Positions 1 through 10,406 of a stretch of 45,417 nucleotides of DNA are shown here, one piece after another. The stretch comes from Perkinsus marinus ATCC 50983 (lineage: Eukaryota > Perkinsozoa > Perkinsida > Perkinsidae), in the NCBI RefSeq assembly GCF_000006405.1, contig NW_003206658.1:61430-106846 (forward strand), given 5' to 3'. Both the position numbers and the translations under genes were made by a program. Each line of letters starts with the position of its first letter. Position 1 is the stretch's first letter. The notes beneath the pieces were generated by a model. The model was not told the origin of the DNA. It saw only the letters and a program-made list of their open reading frames with translations, and made no database searches.

Positions 1-902
1 CACGAGATGGTTGGGGTGAACCCCCTTATGCCGGGCGTAGCTGATAGTTGGGCTGTACTAGATGGTGCTGTTACCGCCCTATTGCCCTTGGTGTTGGCCT
101 TATCTATGTGGAGTATGGCCAGTAGTGATGGCGCGGTGCTTTTGTGTATGTCGACAAGAGTGAACCGACAGGTAGTACGGCAGGCTGGTGGTGCCCTCAT
201 GGTCGTTTCTATGGTGCTTTCACTCACAGTGGGGGCCGGCAGCTGGGGTCTGCCACTGTATTATTTGACAGTGGCATCGCAATGGTAGGAAATACCAGAG
301 GAGTGGTATGGAATTAACTGTTTTTTTCCTGTTCAGCCTGTTACTGGCCTATGTGCTGATGATGGTGCTGTATTCTTCTAAGCCGCCATCGCCCTTGGAC
401 GTGTATGAAGGCACGAGGGAAATCCCGATGGAGATCAGCATGGGAGGAGAGGAGCAGCAGTCTCGACGACGAGTACCAGTCGGTAACGATGATAACAGCA
501 GCAGTGGTGAATACAATAAGGCGCGTTGGGGAGGCCAGAGGGAAGGCAGAAGAGCGAAGTGGCCGTATATAGAGTATTAGGGCGCTGTTGAGTAGACCTG
601 TAGTATTGATGATATGCTTTCTTGTCAGAGTTAGCCTGAGCCCAAGATCCTCAGCATCAACGGTCAGTTCAACGACGGGGTCAGATGTGAGTGCCGCTGG
701 CAGTAGTGGTAGTGGTGAAGAGGAAGAAGAGGAGGAGAGGTGTAGTGTGTCCCCACTGGTGAAGACGCGTCGACGAAGACTACAGGGACGAGCGCCGCAG
801 GCGGTGGTGGCGGGGCCTAGGAAGGATGGCTCCTCGCCTCTGGGAAGGGTTAGGTGGTCGAGGCATATGTCTCTATCGCCTGTTGTTCACAGACGAAGAT
901 AG
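1..902 (+). CDS. Multi-pass membrane protein with charged C-terminal tail (5' partial)
   Basis: I do not recognise the family. The frame is open from the first base, so the start may lie outside the window (first ATG at 7). Predicted exons are 1-284, 337-564 and 629-902. The introns (285-336, 52 nt; 565-628, 64 nt) are GT-AG with pyrimidine tracts before CAG, and both junctions keep phase. The protein has three hydrophobic stretches: around residues 20-38, 62-75, and at the first junction (LLLAYVLMMVLYS). A hydrophilic tail follows, with a Ser/Gly run, a run of seven Glu and Arg-rich patches (KTRRRR), ending at the stop at 900-902. The layout suggests a membrane protein with a cytoplasmic disordered tail. 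A weak local similarity (VADSW) to the first exon of the gene at 3152 may be chance. Confidence 0.6.
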
Positions 903-1322
903 GCTCGCTGCTGTTGAAGTTGTTGTCACATCAAAACGATACGTGTACGTTGCTGCTACTGCTGCTACTGTTGCATTTTTACTTTTTCTCTCCTGTAAAT
1001 TATCACTACTACTATGACTACGCTCTCTTGCTTGCATAGGAGGAGTCCAAGTAACCATTTATTGGGTAATACTATTACTAATAAAAAACAATATCTGCCT
1101 ATGCACCTCGTCTTGTTGTTATTGGGATGGAAAGTCTTCATAGGAATGAGTTAATGAACGCCATGCTTGTGACTCACGTTAGGCGTTGCTAAGTGACTGC
1201 TATGATATAACTCTGGCTTTCCTTCTAGGCCAGGGTATCATAGTCGTATCTGTTCCGTTGGGTATCCTTATGAGGTATCCTTCTTAGTAGATTATAGTGT
1301 ATATATTCTGTTCTTATCTACA
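903..1322. other. Intergenic region
   Basis: I see no convincing coding exon. There is a short CTGCTACTG-type repeat near 945-970 followed by a T-rich stretch, then AT-rich DNA leading to the ATG at 1323. No TATA box or other promoter signal is recognisable. Confidence 0.4.
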
Positions 1323-2737
1323 ATGACTAAGGCAGAGTCAGATCCTCATGTTTCTTCGAGTAAGAGGTCTGTGAGTAGTACGGCGACTGCTGCGGATGTG
1401 GCGCCCCTGACTAAACTCTATGACCTGCAAAAAAAGAGGCAGCTAGTTAGGTGAGGCTTGGCTTGGCATTCCACTAGTGAGGAAATATAGTAGGTTAATA
1501 AAAGTGAATTGTAGTTTATTATATTTAATGGAGTTTCACGACCCGTATTACGTGAAGTGTGAAAAAGGCGATATTCGCGGTGATATGCATTCATCGTGAA
1601 ATATGTTTTCACTAGTGTTTTTCATATCACGGTCGTGAAACTCCAATATTATGTTACTTTGATGTCAGCCTTATTAAACGGTGATAGGAATATATATTAG
1701 TTATCTAGTTGGCGTATATCTGTTATCATTTTATAGGTTTATATTAGCACTTATATTATAAAAATAACAAAGCGTATTCGAGATGGAGGTAGTGTCTACA
1801 GTTGTAATAGGTATATACACTGGAGTTTCACCACCCTAGTGATATGAAAAACACTAGTAAAAATATGTTCCACGACTAGTGCATAGTTCGATCATCGCGT
1901 TATTCACAGAGTAATACTCCACTTCACATAAAACGGGTGAAACTCCACTGAACAGTTGTTATTGTCTGAAATGGTCGCGTTTATACGGGAGATCTCTTGG
2001 TGCCTCTCGAACGTGTTCAGTAGATAGGCATACCAAATGAGAATAGTGAGAAGTATGGTAAAGAATTCATGGCTCGGAGTTGGTGTGGTGTAATCGCTCG
2101 GAGACTCACGGGTTTTTTTACTCAGAGGTAATCGTCGTATGGCCCCCACTGCTTCGTACTACCCAGCTAGTGAGTATGGCCGGGGTAGCAGCTGCAGTGT
2201 TATGGGTTACCCTCAAAGCATGACCCCACAGGGCTCGGCTGTCACCTCTTCACGTTCCTCTTATGCTCCTGTAGTGCGCCTTCTCCCTCACACTCTTATC
2301 CTATGTGTGGTCGCAGGTTCTAACCCCGAGCCCGACATCTCGGTCCGAGCTGCCCAATATGTAGGGGGGGGGCAGTCCGTAGTGAGATTGTTGATTTAGG
2401 TACTCTCCTCCTGCATACCCTGGGCCAGTCGTGCTCCCCAGGGTTGGAGTTCCCTTGCCACCACCTGAGATCTCTGGGAGATATTATTATAGTCGTGGAG
2501 AGGTAGCAAAGATTCGCCTGTTTGCGCACAGCTTAGATTTTGCAGGAGTTCGTCGCTACCCCACCACCACTATGTGTGAAGTCCTCCTCCTCGTCCTCCT
2601 CCCCCTTCCTCAAGTCGGTATCAGTACCCTTACTGGACCTTGGCCCGGCTGGGGATGAAATCTTCGATGAGCCTACGCCGGCTCGAGTCCGGCAGAGCGT
2701 TGGGCATAAGTGTTTATCACGTCGTCGGGAGTGGTGA
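1323..2737 (+). CDS. Pro/Ser-rich protein of about 203 aa, five exons
   Basis: Unrecognised family. Predicted exons are 1323-1450, 2126-2270, 2317-2360, 2400-2502 and 2546-2737, giving 203 residues. All four introns are GT-AG and all phases agree: 675, 46, 39 and 43 nt. The N terminus is Ser/Thr/Lys-rich, the middle is Tyr/Pro/Ser-rich (for example YSPPAYPGPVV and GRYYYSRGE), and the C-terminal part has a seven-Ser run and ends in SRRREW. No catalytic motif is visible; low complexity suggests a disordered adaptor or RNA-associated protein, which is a guess. The first intron is much longer than the others because it carries two GGAGTTTCAC-type transposons. Translation probably starts at 1323, where a 42-codon exon ends in a good donor (AG|GTGAGG). 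The ATG at 2139 is an alternative. Confidence 0.65.
1530..1644. mobile_element. GGAG-type MITE, copy 1 (115 bp)
   Basis: A 115-bp non-coding element with perfect 14-bp terminal inverted repeats (GGAGTTTCACGACC at the left) flanked by AAT on both sides (1527-1529, 1645-1647), a 3-bp target duplication. It is internally AT-rich and related to copies at 1822 and 5184, but lies in the opposite orientation. It sits inside the first intron of the Pro/Ser-rich gene. It has no transposase, so it is a non-autonomous DNA transposon. The superfamily is unclear from a 3-bp ANT duplication. Confidence 0.85.
1822..1946. mobile_element. GGAG-type MITE, copy 2 (125 bp)
   Basis: Ends GGAGTTTCACC / GGTGAAACTCC with flanking ACT duplicated (1819-1821 and 1947-1949). 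It shares the internal AGTGATATGAAAAACAC block with the copy at 5184. It is the second insertion in the same intron as copy 1, 177 bp away. Confidence 0.85.
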
Positions 2738-3151
2738 ATACCACAGTTGATGGTGTTATTCTTTCTACCCGTATTCACGCTCATTATTGATCTCTCCTCA
2801 GCTGCTGCATGTACCGAATGGGTCATCAGCTTGCTGTAGTTGTCGTTGTTGTTCCTAATAGTGCAAGTGTATTATTGTGTTCGTGGTCAGTGCTAATATA
2901 TTTTTCTGCTAAGTATAGACTATCTTCACCTGAAGTGCTATCTTTTTTTTCTCACCTCTGTACTCAGGCGTAGCTATTGCTGATAATAATAATAATACTA
3001 GTGTCTCCATCGTTGCCTCTTCGATTGTGTTATAAGTCGTTGGGAGGTGGGGCTCCTCGTAATAAGTAGTAATTGCCTTGCGGGGTAAAAAGGCTCTCAT
3101 GTTGTGATTAGTAGTATGAGGCCATTATGAACAATTCAGGGAGAGTTGCGG
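2738..3151. other. Intergenic region, no gene seen
   Basis: Both strands have only short frames without splice-consistent exons. A possible acceptor (CAATTCAG at about 3130-3137) precedes the next gene, so an upstream non-coding or coding exon may be hidden here. Confidence 0.3.
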
Positions 3152-3993
3152 ATGGCGTGGTATGTGAATATCCTTTTTGCCCAGAGCAGTAGGTTGGGGT
3201 ATGTTCGCTCATATTGGGTAGGAAACTACTGGGATGAAATTCGGAGGTTCTATTCTCACATTGTCGCTCTCCGACAGCTGTCGTATCAGCTCTCTCCGAA
3301 TGTTGCCGACTCGTGGGCTCAGATTTAGTGTAGTCATAGTGGTCATGCTTAGTTCACTCACAGGGGAGAAGGAATACTTTTCAAAATATCGAGGACCTCA
3401 TCCAGAGAGGTGAGATGTTTGTATTAATAACTGAGGAGAACGGTGCATTCGGTCAGGTTTGAAACGATGAACTACAGCGGCACGCTGTTGCCCCTCCGAG
3501 ACTGGGCCAGGGGGAAGAAGGACCAGTTGCTGGAGACTCGTGGAGATGGTCGACTTCTTTATCACGATCAGTCACGGCAGGAGGTTGAGGGGACGGCCCC
3601 GGTGAGGTTGGGCGTGTATAGACTGAGCATTTCCCGGATTTCTCCCACCCCCCCCCCCCCCCCCAACAGTGTTGGAATTCATGTTCGCGTTCCTCAGCTG
3701 AGCTAAGCAGTTTTCTCACTTATCTCATGAGCTCACACACGAACCTGGCTTTATCGAAACCAACGAGAATTTCCCAAAATTTTTACTTTGTCACCAACAC
3801 ATGGAGTTGCCCATGTGCATATTTTCCCACACTGCCTTCCATCAATGAGTGCTTAATCTTGGGATGCCAATTCTAGGATCGTGCTACTTTCAAGCAGGTG
3901 CTCAGTACACAGACATCGTCGGGTCGAACTCGGCCGTCCTGTCCTCCCCTTGACGAGGCACTAGGGCGTAGTACTCCACTATCGGCAGACACG
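3152..3993 (+). CDS. Unidentified gene, four phase-consistent exons, 3' end not found
   Basis: Predicted exons are 3152-3327, 3353-3409, 3457-3601 and 3877-3993. Phase is kept over introns 3328-3352 (only 25 nt), 3410-3456 (47 nt) and 3602-3876 (275 nt). The last intron holds a 17-base C run and a hAT-like element. The product is polar and aromatic-rich (WVGNYWDEIRRFYSHI, then RDWARGKKDQLLETRGDG). I do not recognise the family and see no signal peptide or membrane span. The ATG at 3152 could be internal, since a splice acceptor precedes it. A donor-like GTGAGA follows 3993, so more exons are expected. The 25-nt intron is unusually short and is the weakest part of the model. Confidence 0.5.
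3648..3664 (+). repeat. Poly-C tract (17 C)
   Basis: Uninterrupted run of 17 cytosines in the intron of the gene at 3152, three bases upstream of the hAT-like element. It is likely a length-variable microsatellite. Confidence 0.9.
3667..3834 (+). mobile_element. hAT-like MITE, copy A (168 bp)
   Basis: Begins CAGTGTTGGAATTC and ends TTTCCCACACTG, matching six other copies. Flanking octamers CCCCCCAA and CCTTCCAT agree at 5 of 8 positions, as expected for an old 8-bp target duplication. The conserved internal block CATGTGCATATTTT near the right end is shared with all plus-oriented copies. It lies within an intron. Confidence 0.8.
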
Positions 3994-4337
3994 GTGAGAC
4001 CTCATACATTCATATTCATAACTCGATTTTCGTATCATAAGTTTCTCAAAATGTTTTTGTGAATGAGGACGACAATCGAATTACCCATTTGAAGTCGCTT
4101 TCTAAACGGAGTTTCTTCCGTGGCTAAGAATTCACCATTTTTCAACTCGTGGAGCATCAAATTTCTGTCATTGTTGACATGCGTGAGAATTCGTTCCGCG
4201 AACAGTGTTAAAGTCACTTTCATAACACAAAACTCCATCAAGTGATTCTAACGGTTAAGGTATATACCAAGAAACCATTATACCTGCGGACACTATCACT
4301 GATGCATTTCCACTTCCTTCTTGACGAGCGATGCTCC

Positions 4338-5003
4338 TCATTGTTCTGGTGAGTTCAATACTTCACCAATGGGCGAAAATGACGGCCGTGAACCACCATC
4401 CTTCCCCAAGGCTTCCTCAAGCGTCACCACACGGGGTTCCTTCTCTGCTGTCGAGGACCGTTTGAGGGCTTTTTTACAACGCCCCTTATTATCCTCTGCC
4501 TCCCCACCAAGCGAAAGGGCATGGGAGAAGTACTCCCGGGGCCTTCCAGGCTTTGGGAGATTCAATTGCAATCGCTGAATAGCGTTAGGCACGAACTGAC
4601 CGGCAATGCAGCACACTCTGCATCGCTTGATCGTAGAGCACATCACGGAAACTTGCACACTTACAGAATCGCGAGTCTTCGCGGAGCCATCATAATGATG
4701 TGACTTCGTCTTATACCATTTTCCATGATCAACCGTACCTCTCTCAAAGTCGCCCAACCGGGAAGCACACGTGCTGCAGAGGACTTTGGGGAGCTGGAGC
4801 TTACCGAGTTCTTGTTGGAAATCGATGCCGTAGAACCTCAAAGCTCGCTGACATTGCAGTTCACTGGGGGGAGGCCTCTTGGTCTGACGACGCCCAAGTT
4901 TGACTCTTGCGAAACACAAACGGCAGACACAGTACAGCTTAGTGAGATGGTAGTCGTCAACAGTCTCGGCCACCTTAGAGGGAATTGACAATGACGACAT
5001 CAT
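4338..5003 (-). CDS. Intronless Cys-rich, putative zinc-binding protein (221 aa)
   Basis: A single uninterrupted minus-strand frame of 221 codons starting with Met-Met, unusual beside intron-dense neighbours. The N-terminal third has a C-x-C-x2-C motif (CVCRLCF) and about 50 residues later C-x2-C (LCSTCASRL), an arrangement like ZAD-type zinc-binding domains. A second cluster (MCSTIKRCRVCC) and a basic KPGRPRE patch, like an AT-hook, follow. A DNA-binding or transposon-derived regulator is plausible, but I cannot assign a family. Lack of introns and the opposite strand to its neighbours would fit a retrocopy or domesticated element gene. Alternatively it could be one long exon. Confidence 0.55.
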   Translation of the reverse strand: MMSSLSIPSKVAETVDDYHLTKLYCVCRLCFARVKLGRRQTKRPPPSELQCQRALRFYGIDFQQELGKLQLPKVLCSTCASRLGDFERGTVDHGKWYKTKSHHYDGSAKTRDSVSVQVSVMCSTIKRCRVCCIAGQFVPNAIQRLQLNLPKPGRPREYFSHALSLGGEAEDNKGRCKKALKRSSTAEKEPRVVTLEEALGKDGGSRPSFSPIGEVLNSPEQ

Positions 5004-5183
5004 TGGAATGTGATATGATGTACGTCAGCTTGAACCAGTAGACCAAGCTTGCAACACCTACGTCAAGTCGCTAGGTTGTTCAATCCTTTCATGAAGTGCT
5101 GATAAATTTCATGCGTAATCGAGCACTCTTGCTGAGAGAAAAAGTAGAGGTTTCTGTCGGGGAATCAACCAGGAACCTGCAAT

Positions 5184-5325
5184 GGAGTTTCACCCTAGTG
5201 ATATGAAAAACACAGTGTTTTTCACCAGTGACTGGTGAAAAACATATTTAGCGACTATAGCATACCGCGAATATCGTGTTTTTTACCGAGTTTTACGCCA
5301 CTTCGCGTAAAACGGGTGAAACTCC
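5184..5325 (+). mobile_element. GGAG-type MITE, copy 3 (142 bp), inserted in another repeat
   Basis: Ends GGAGTTTCACCC / GGGTGAAACTCC, flanked by AAT at 5181-5183 and 5326-5328. The surrounding DNA is a second repeat whose other copy (near 25.79 kb, reverse orientation) has the same junction with a single AAT and no insert. That copy is an empty site and confirms both ends and the 3-bp duplication. Confidence 0.92.
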
Positions 5326-5328
5326 AAT

Positions 5329-5480
5329 GTTCCCGGTGGAAACCCATTTTCAATTTTCCACCTATGGCTAGGAACACATTCTTCAAACAGTTTCCCATGT
5401 AAATGTCATCACATTAGGAACATTTCCCCCATTGTTGTGAAACTGGTACCAGTGCACCCAAAGGGCATTTGCAGTAACAG
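5329..5480 (-). repeat. Dispersed repeat, copy 1 (host of MITE copy 3)
   Basis: The reverse complement of this stretch matches about 25640-25790 closely, including the shared run GATGTTCCTAATGTGATGAC with one base difference and a GAAAATTGAAAATG block. Similarity resumes left of the MITE (about 5155-5183) and matches 25790-25825. No coding capacity or terminal repeats are recognised, so the class is unknown. Confidence 0.7.
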
Positions 5481-5645
5481 ATTGCTGTTGTAAATGTTTT
5501 CCCAGAGATTCGCCTTATACACAACCGATTAACGAGAGAAACGAAGCAGAAAATACACTCTCCCTACTCCACCGAGTGATGTGTGACACTCAGACACATC
5601 TTCCCCAGTTGCTATCCACGGCCACATGGGATGGATCATTGCTAG

Positions 5646-7016
5646 GCACTGTTCTACTCAATCAACCAGCCCTTGGTCAAGCTCGATCTGAGTGGCTGTC
5701 ATCGAGTTCTGTCGGCCGCGGTGTTCGACTCCCTCGCACGGGACTTACCATTAGCCTTGAGTGCATTACGAGACGTCAACCTCGCGTGAGCCACCTGTGA
5801 GGGTTGACTATTGTGCGCAGTGGAGTGCTCAGTTCAACCTATTTCACAGCCCCATTTCTAACGGCCCTTCTCATCTCTTGCCGATGCACTTTGGACCATC
5901 TCACCTTAGAGGCCGGTCGAGTCCCGAGGGCCGTCGATGACGCTGCCATGGCGTTGTCGTCCTTACAGAGCATAAAGTACCTAATCAACTCATCGTGGGA
6001 TACCCTGTTGGCCCAGATATGTTAACCTTAGAAGTCTACCGGGGCTCTCCGCGGCGACCGTGTTGGTCTGCAGTAGCTTCGCTTCATTAGAATGCTTATA
6101 TTTGGGTCATAATGACGATGCCATAACGGATGAATCTGTGCCCTCTCTCGCTTGCGAGGTCAGCAGACTTCGAGAAGTTGATCTCGCTGGGTGGGTATCC
6201 ATGTCTGCTCGTCGCAGTCAATCTGATTCCTTCCTGTAGCGCCTCCGATCGTTTTACCACTACTGGCGTCTACACTTTATGTTCCAACCATCCACACCTC
6301 CGAAAACTGGACATCAGCCAAGCCGCCGGGTTGACTGACGGGGTGGTGATCACCACGACTCATACGTCACCGTTATGGCGCCCCTCAGGATCAGCTCTCG
6401 TCAGCACTTGCCCACTGTAAGGACCTAGCCGACCTCAACCTCAGCTCATGCCCAGCTCTCAATGATAGAGTATTGAAGTCAATACCTAAGTGAGCAGCAC
6501 TTACCCTATCAACTAAAGAGCTATTCTCGTCCTACAGATCAGTCCTAGAAACTATAAGTCTCCGCTATGCTTCTTCGGGCGTTACTCTGAGAGGCCTCAT
6601 CCGATTCGTTCGTAACTGTCCAGTATTGAAGCACTTCGATCTCGCTGGCTGTGAGTGCTTGCGACCAGCTGCTGCTATCTCGAGATTGCTGGTAGAACCC
6701 AACGTACAAAAGCTCCTCGAGTGAGTCCCTCATTCTACTGTGTTGGTCGCGCCTTGGGCTCAGGCTGATGCTGACTCTGGTTCCCGAACTGCCGGATATG
6801 AAGAGCATGGAAAAGCTTCTTCCCCTTGGTCGTATCGTATGGCTACCGATGACTCCTGAGAAGGAGGAGCCTTTCCAGCTGGTGATTGCTAGCCCCATTA
6901 CGAGTGCCAGTATGAGCGTTGAGTAGATTTGCCCTTTGAGCCGAGATGTTAAGAGAAAGGGAAAGCCCAAAAGGGGCAAGGCGGCTGGGAAGAAGAAAGG
7001 AAAGAAGAGGAAGTGA
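5646..7016 (+). CDS. Leucine-rich repeat protein, cysteine-containing LRR type (start uncertain)
   Basis: LRR protein of the class found in F-box/LRR and AMN1-like proteins. Repeats visible include LVKLDLSGCHRVL, LRKLDISQAAGLTDG, LADLNLSSCPALNDRVL and LKHFDLAGCECL. Exons: 5646-5785, 5821-5994, 6032-6190, 6240-6345, 6389-6489, 6538-6720, 6764-6917 and 6954-7016. All seven introns (35, 37, 49, 43, 48, 43 and 36 nt) are GT-AG and keep phase. The last exon encodes a Lys/Arg/Gly tail ending KKKGKKRK, possibly a nuclear or nucleolar signal. The first exon is not certain: a short ATG exon near 5579 is possible, and no F-box is visible. The role is probably protein-protein recognition, perhaps as a ubiquitin-ligase receptor, but without an F-box that is inference. 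Confidence 0.8.
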
Positions 7017-7154
7017 ATTTTGTGCTCAACATGATTCTCTTGTTATTGTTCGCCGAGTTTTGAGTTCTGCTATTCTGGCTATTTGAGGGACTGTACCTAA
7101 TCCTAACCGCGGTGTTCCCCCATCATATTTGACCCTCTTGCATCAGTAGTTTCA

Positions 7155-8906
7155 ATGACCCCCGTCCCACTACTCTATGCTCGGAGCATTCTCGAGCTCG
7201 AACCTTATCAGTTGGTCGGCCTCTGTAGAAGCGCTGCAGCTGCGCACATTCGGGACCCCAGGTTCTGGCAAATGGTCAGGCATCGACTGGCCGCCTGGAG
7301 TAAGCCCTCGACTGCGATCTGGCAGGACCTCCTCGTCAGGTCCGTATACTCTCACTCCGAATCAACTCGCCAGCCTGCTTTCGAGCATCATTCGAGTCGC
7401 CATCCCTCAGAATGCTGGACGACGTCCACCGACAGCCAAAACGGCCGCGGCTCACCTACAAGACCCTATGAGGCTGGAAAACATCGCGGCAGATTTTGGG
7501 GGAGTAGCCTGCCAGTTAGCCGAGACCACTGTGATCTCCACGTCACCACCTAAGCCTGTATTAGTTTCCCTCACAGAGTCCTTGGTTGCTCTTGGGGCTG
7601 ATCCGAAAAGCTCAGGAGCGCGGCATCTTCTACTAAACATTCTTTCGGGTGCGCGGTCTTTGAGCCCTGGAGACTCCTGTCGTCTACTGTCGCTTCTCAA
7701 TAAGGCCGGCCTACCTCTACCTGATGAAGTGGTTGAGCGCGTAGTGGTGACTGGAGGCGAGGGCTTGAGCATGGAAGAGATCTCTTCAGCCTACGAGGCC
7801 ACAGCAGAGGAAGCGTTAGGGAAATGGCTAGAGGGCAAAGAAGTGCAAGAGTGGACCCCCTGTATTCTCCTCCGAGTGGCTCGCTGCTGCAGCAGTGCCT
7901 CTCTCGCCAATCGAGTCGCTAAGGCGGCATTACAGCATCGGAAAAGCATGTATTTTGATAAGGACGACGCCGACCTTGAGAGCTTCGTGATTGGCGTCAT
8001 GCATGGCCATGCTTTGAAGCAGGATCTGCACATAGGTCAGGGCTCGTCGTTTTGGGTGGTTTGGATGCCCTGGTCTCCCTCAGAGCTCTGCTCCTGGTTG
8101 AGCCCTCTGGTAGTACGCCAACTGGACGCTTTCAAACAGCCTAGTCTCGTAATACGAGGAATGAGGCCCTCCAAATGCTCAAAATACGAAGGCAGATGGG
8201 CGGAGGAAATCAGCGGTGTGAGTCGTCGTTGCTCCGCCCTTCTGAGAATTCGCGCACCCTAGCCGTGGCTCAGAGTCTTCTTGGTAACATAGCTCGCCTC
8301 CTCGACCCAGAGCGAGAGGTCAAACCAGCATCGGCAGTAGTACTGGAGCTCTGCGTTGCAGCAGCTGAAGCTTTCGCTCTTGCGAGGAGCCACGAGGTCA
8401 GCCATAGGGATCCAACATCCGTCAGCATCCACCAAGTCAGGTTACCCTGAACTCGTCAGCGGCCGCTATACTGGACCCGGCTTCTGCAGCCGCTCGAGAC
8501 AGCGTTTGGGAGATCCCGATCGATCGCATTCCGGAGCTGTTGCTGGCAGTGTTCTCCTTGGATCTGGAGGGAGGGGAGGGCCACAGCTTGTCTTATCAAG
8601 TAGCCAAAAGCTGCTGCGCTGATAGAGACTTCTGATTCGGTCCATACCGGTTCACTCGTAGGTCAGTTCAGTGTTCCTTCGAGCCTGTGAGAGATGGCTG
8701 ATGATTCTCAAGAACAAGGCGAGTTTGGCCGTAGAAGAAGCAGAACTCCTTACTGAGTTCCTCGAGGTTGCAACTTGAATCCTTCCTGCGTTTAGAACTT
8801 CATCTCACAGGTGTTGGACGAGGTTGGCTATTCCTATGAGGAGCTCACCACAGCTGCAGCCTCGGTCATGGGGGAAGAGGAGGCGGAGGATACAGCGCAT
8901 GCATGA
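7155..8906 (+). CDS. Alpha-helical repeat-like protein, about 490 aa
   Basis: Starts with ATG 139 bp after the LRR gene. Resolved exons: 7155-7299, 7340-8035, 8263-8396, 8441-8599, 8662-8766 and 8811-8906, with a further segment in 8084-8216 whose splicing is not settled. Resolved introns are 40, 48, 44, 62 and 44 nt, all GT-AG in phase. The product is almost entirely helix-forming and rich in Leu/Ala with recurring units such as LTPNQLASLLSSIIR and LVSLTESLVALGA. It ends in an acidic tail (GEEEAEDTAHA). Such helical-hairpin proteins in alveolates are often organelle RNA-binding (RAP/OPR-like), but no RAP domain is seen, so function stays unassigned. Confidence 0.7.
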
Positions 8907-9430
8907 ACGTTTCCGTTATGACGTTTCGTTTCACCCACGATGCTCCGAGTTTCACAATGAGTTACTGTCAATGAGAGCGGCACTGCGGTAGAAAGCAAGA
9001 AATGTGAAAATAAAAAGAGTCCGGATCCTCTCTTTTCGCCCGAAGGGTCTCTGGAGAATTATCGAGATGTTGCACCATAGAGAGGTCTAGAAAGCCACCC
9101 AACCACTGCGCTATTTTCAATGTTGTGTCGGTTTGCCGAAACGCTTAACCGAAGGGTACAAAACCTGGTGGTCTCTTGCAGAACGGATATGACAGATGAC
9201 ATGATGTTCGAGCCGTGTTGACGGCGTTGGACTCTAAACTCAAGCTTGGTTGGCTCCAGGTAGGATTTACCCCTGTGACTGAGTTCTAGACGCAACAAGA
9301 TAGGAATGATGACTCAATGTTGCAGCACCATCGGTACTTGACGACACATGACGTGGCGCATGGTTCCTCGATAGGCGAATAAGAGATGATGCCTTGTCCT
9401 GCACTAGGACAATGCTACGTGACAGTCTTG
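8907..9430. other. Convergent intergenic region
   Basis: Lies between the 3' end of the plus-strand helical-protein gene and the 3' end of the minus-strand zinc-ribbon gene. It is the point where gene direction switches. A 79-codon minus frame (9059-9298) has no supporting splice context and is not called. No terminator or polyadenylation signal is obvious. Confidence 0.5.
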
Positions 9431-10306
9431 TCAGGATTGCGAAGCCTTTTCATCGTCAATAGGCTCGGGAGGCGGTTCCACCCAGCCAAGAACGAGCACT
9501 CGGCCTCCACAGAGACTGCACTGCCCGCCACCACTGGCAAGCGACTTCAATTGGTTCCAGCAGCCACACCGCCCACAGTAGATCTGAGGAGACCAACTTA
9601 GCAGATCATCGGAACATAGAAAGGCGCACTCTATGCTCCAGTGTTTGAGTCACAAGCCCCTCCTTCTCTTCGACCAATTGCTGCATTTGGCAGAGATGAT
9701 CAGTCAGTGCTCCGAGCTGTTCGTCGTAACTGCTCAGAGGAATCCTCCCACACCATGGCAACGTCAAAACTACGTGTTCAAGACTAACATTGTACCATGC
9801 AAGAGATTATCAGGACTACTTGTGGAATAATTGTTTTGTGTTGAAAATTCATCACATAGAGACACTACTCCGGAGCACATACCCTGAGATGTTCGCGTGA
9901 CCAGCCATCTGCCATTCACGCGGCTCGTTTTATTATTTGCCATTAAAAAGTGCAAAGATACGCTGCTATTTTGATACGGAGAGCCTTTTCACCGGTCGAC
10001 TGTGAACCTCACCCCATCTTAGTCGTCGACAGCTCCAGCTCCACTTCCTCGAGCGCTGCACGAAGGGCTCTAACTTCGTTCACCTGATGATGGGATTATG
10101 ATCAGTCCACGGTGATCAATGTGCAACGGCCTACCGCTACATCCCGGTCCTCCGAGACCGTCGAGAGATGCGAAGCGGACAGAGCTATCTCTGATACGAG
10201 TATCAAATGCCTACAGCCATGGAGAGGAAAAAGCAATCCGTCATCGTGTGGTCGCCTACTTAGCATTGGCCTGGTGTATTTCTTGCCGGAGCGCCTCGAC
10301 CAGCAT
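9431..10306 (-). CDS. Coiled-coil protein with C-terminal zinc ribbon
   Basis: Seen: first exon 10260-10306 starting MLVEALRQEIHQ, then exons 10135-10210, 10013-10083, about 9782-9821, about 9614-9735 and a last exon ending at the stop 9431-9433. Every junction I tested keeps phase. The middle is heptad-rich coiled coil (VNEVRALRAALEEVELEL and MQQLVEEKEGLVTQTL). The last exon encodes two C-x2-C knuckles, YCGRCGCWNQ and QCSLCGGRV, 15 residues apart, typical of a short zinc ribbon. The family is not recognised. The combination suggests a scaffold or tethering protein. It is the most downstream member of the eight-gene minus-strand array. Confidence 0.65.
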
Positions 10307-10406
10307 ACAGAGAGTGGAGCTTCGTGGAGATATTGCCCTGATTGGAGAACGGTATCAGATGATGGGAAGACAGTGGTCTAGGTGTTGGATTGTCACGAAG
10401 CTCCAA

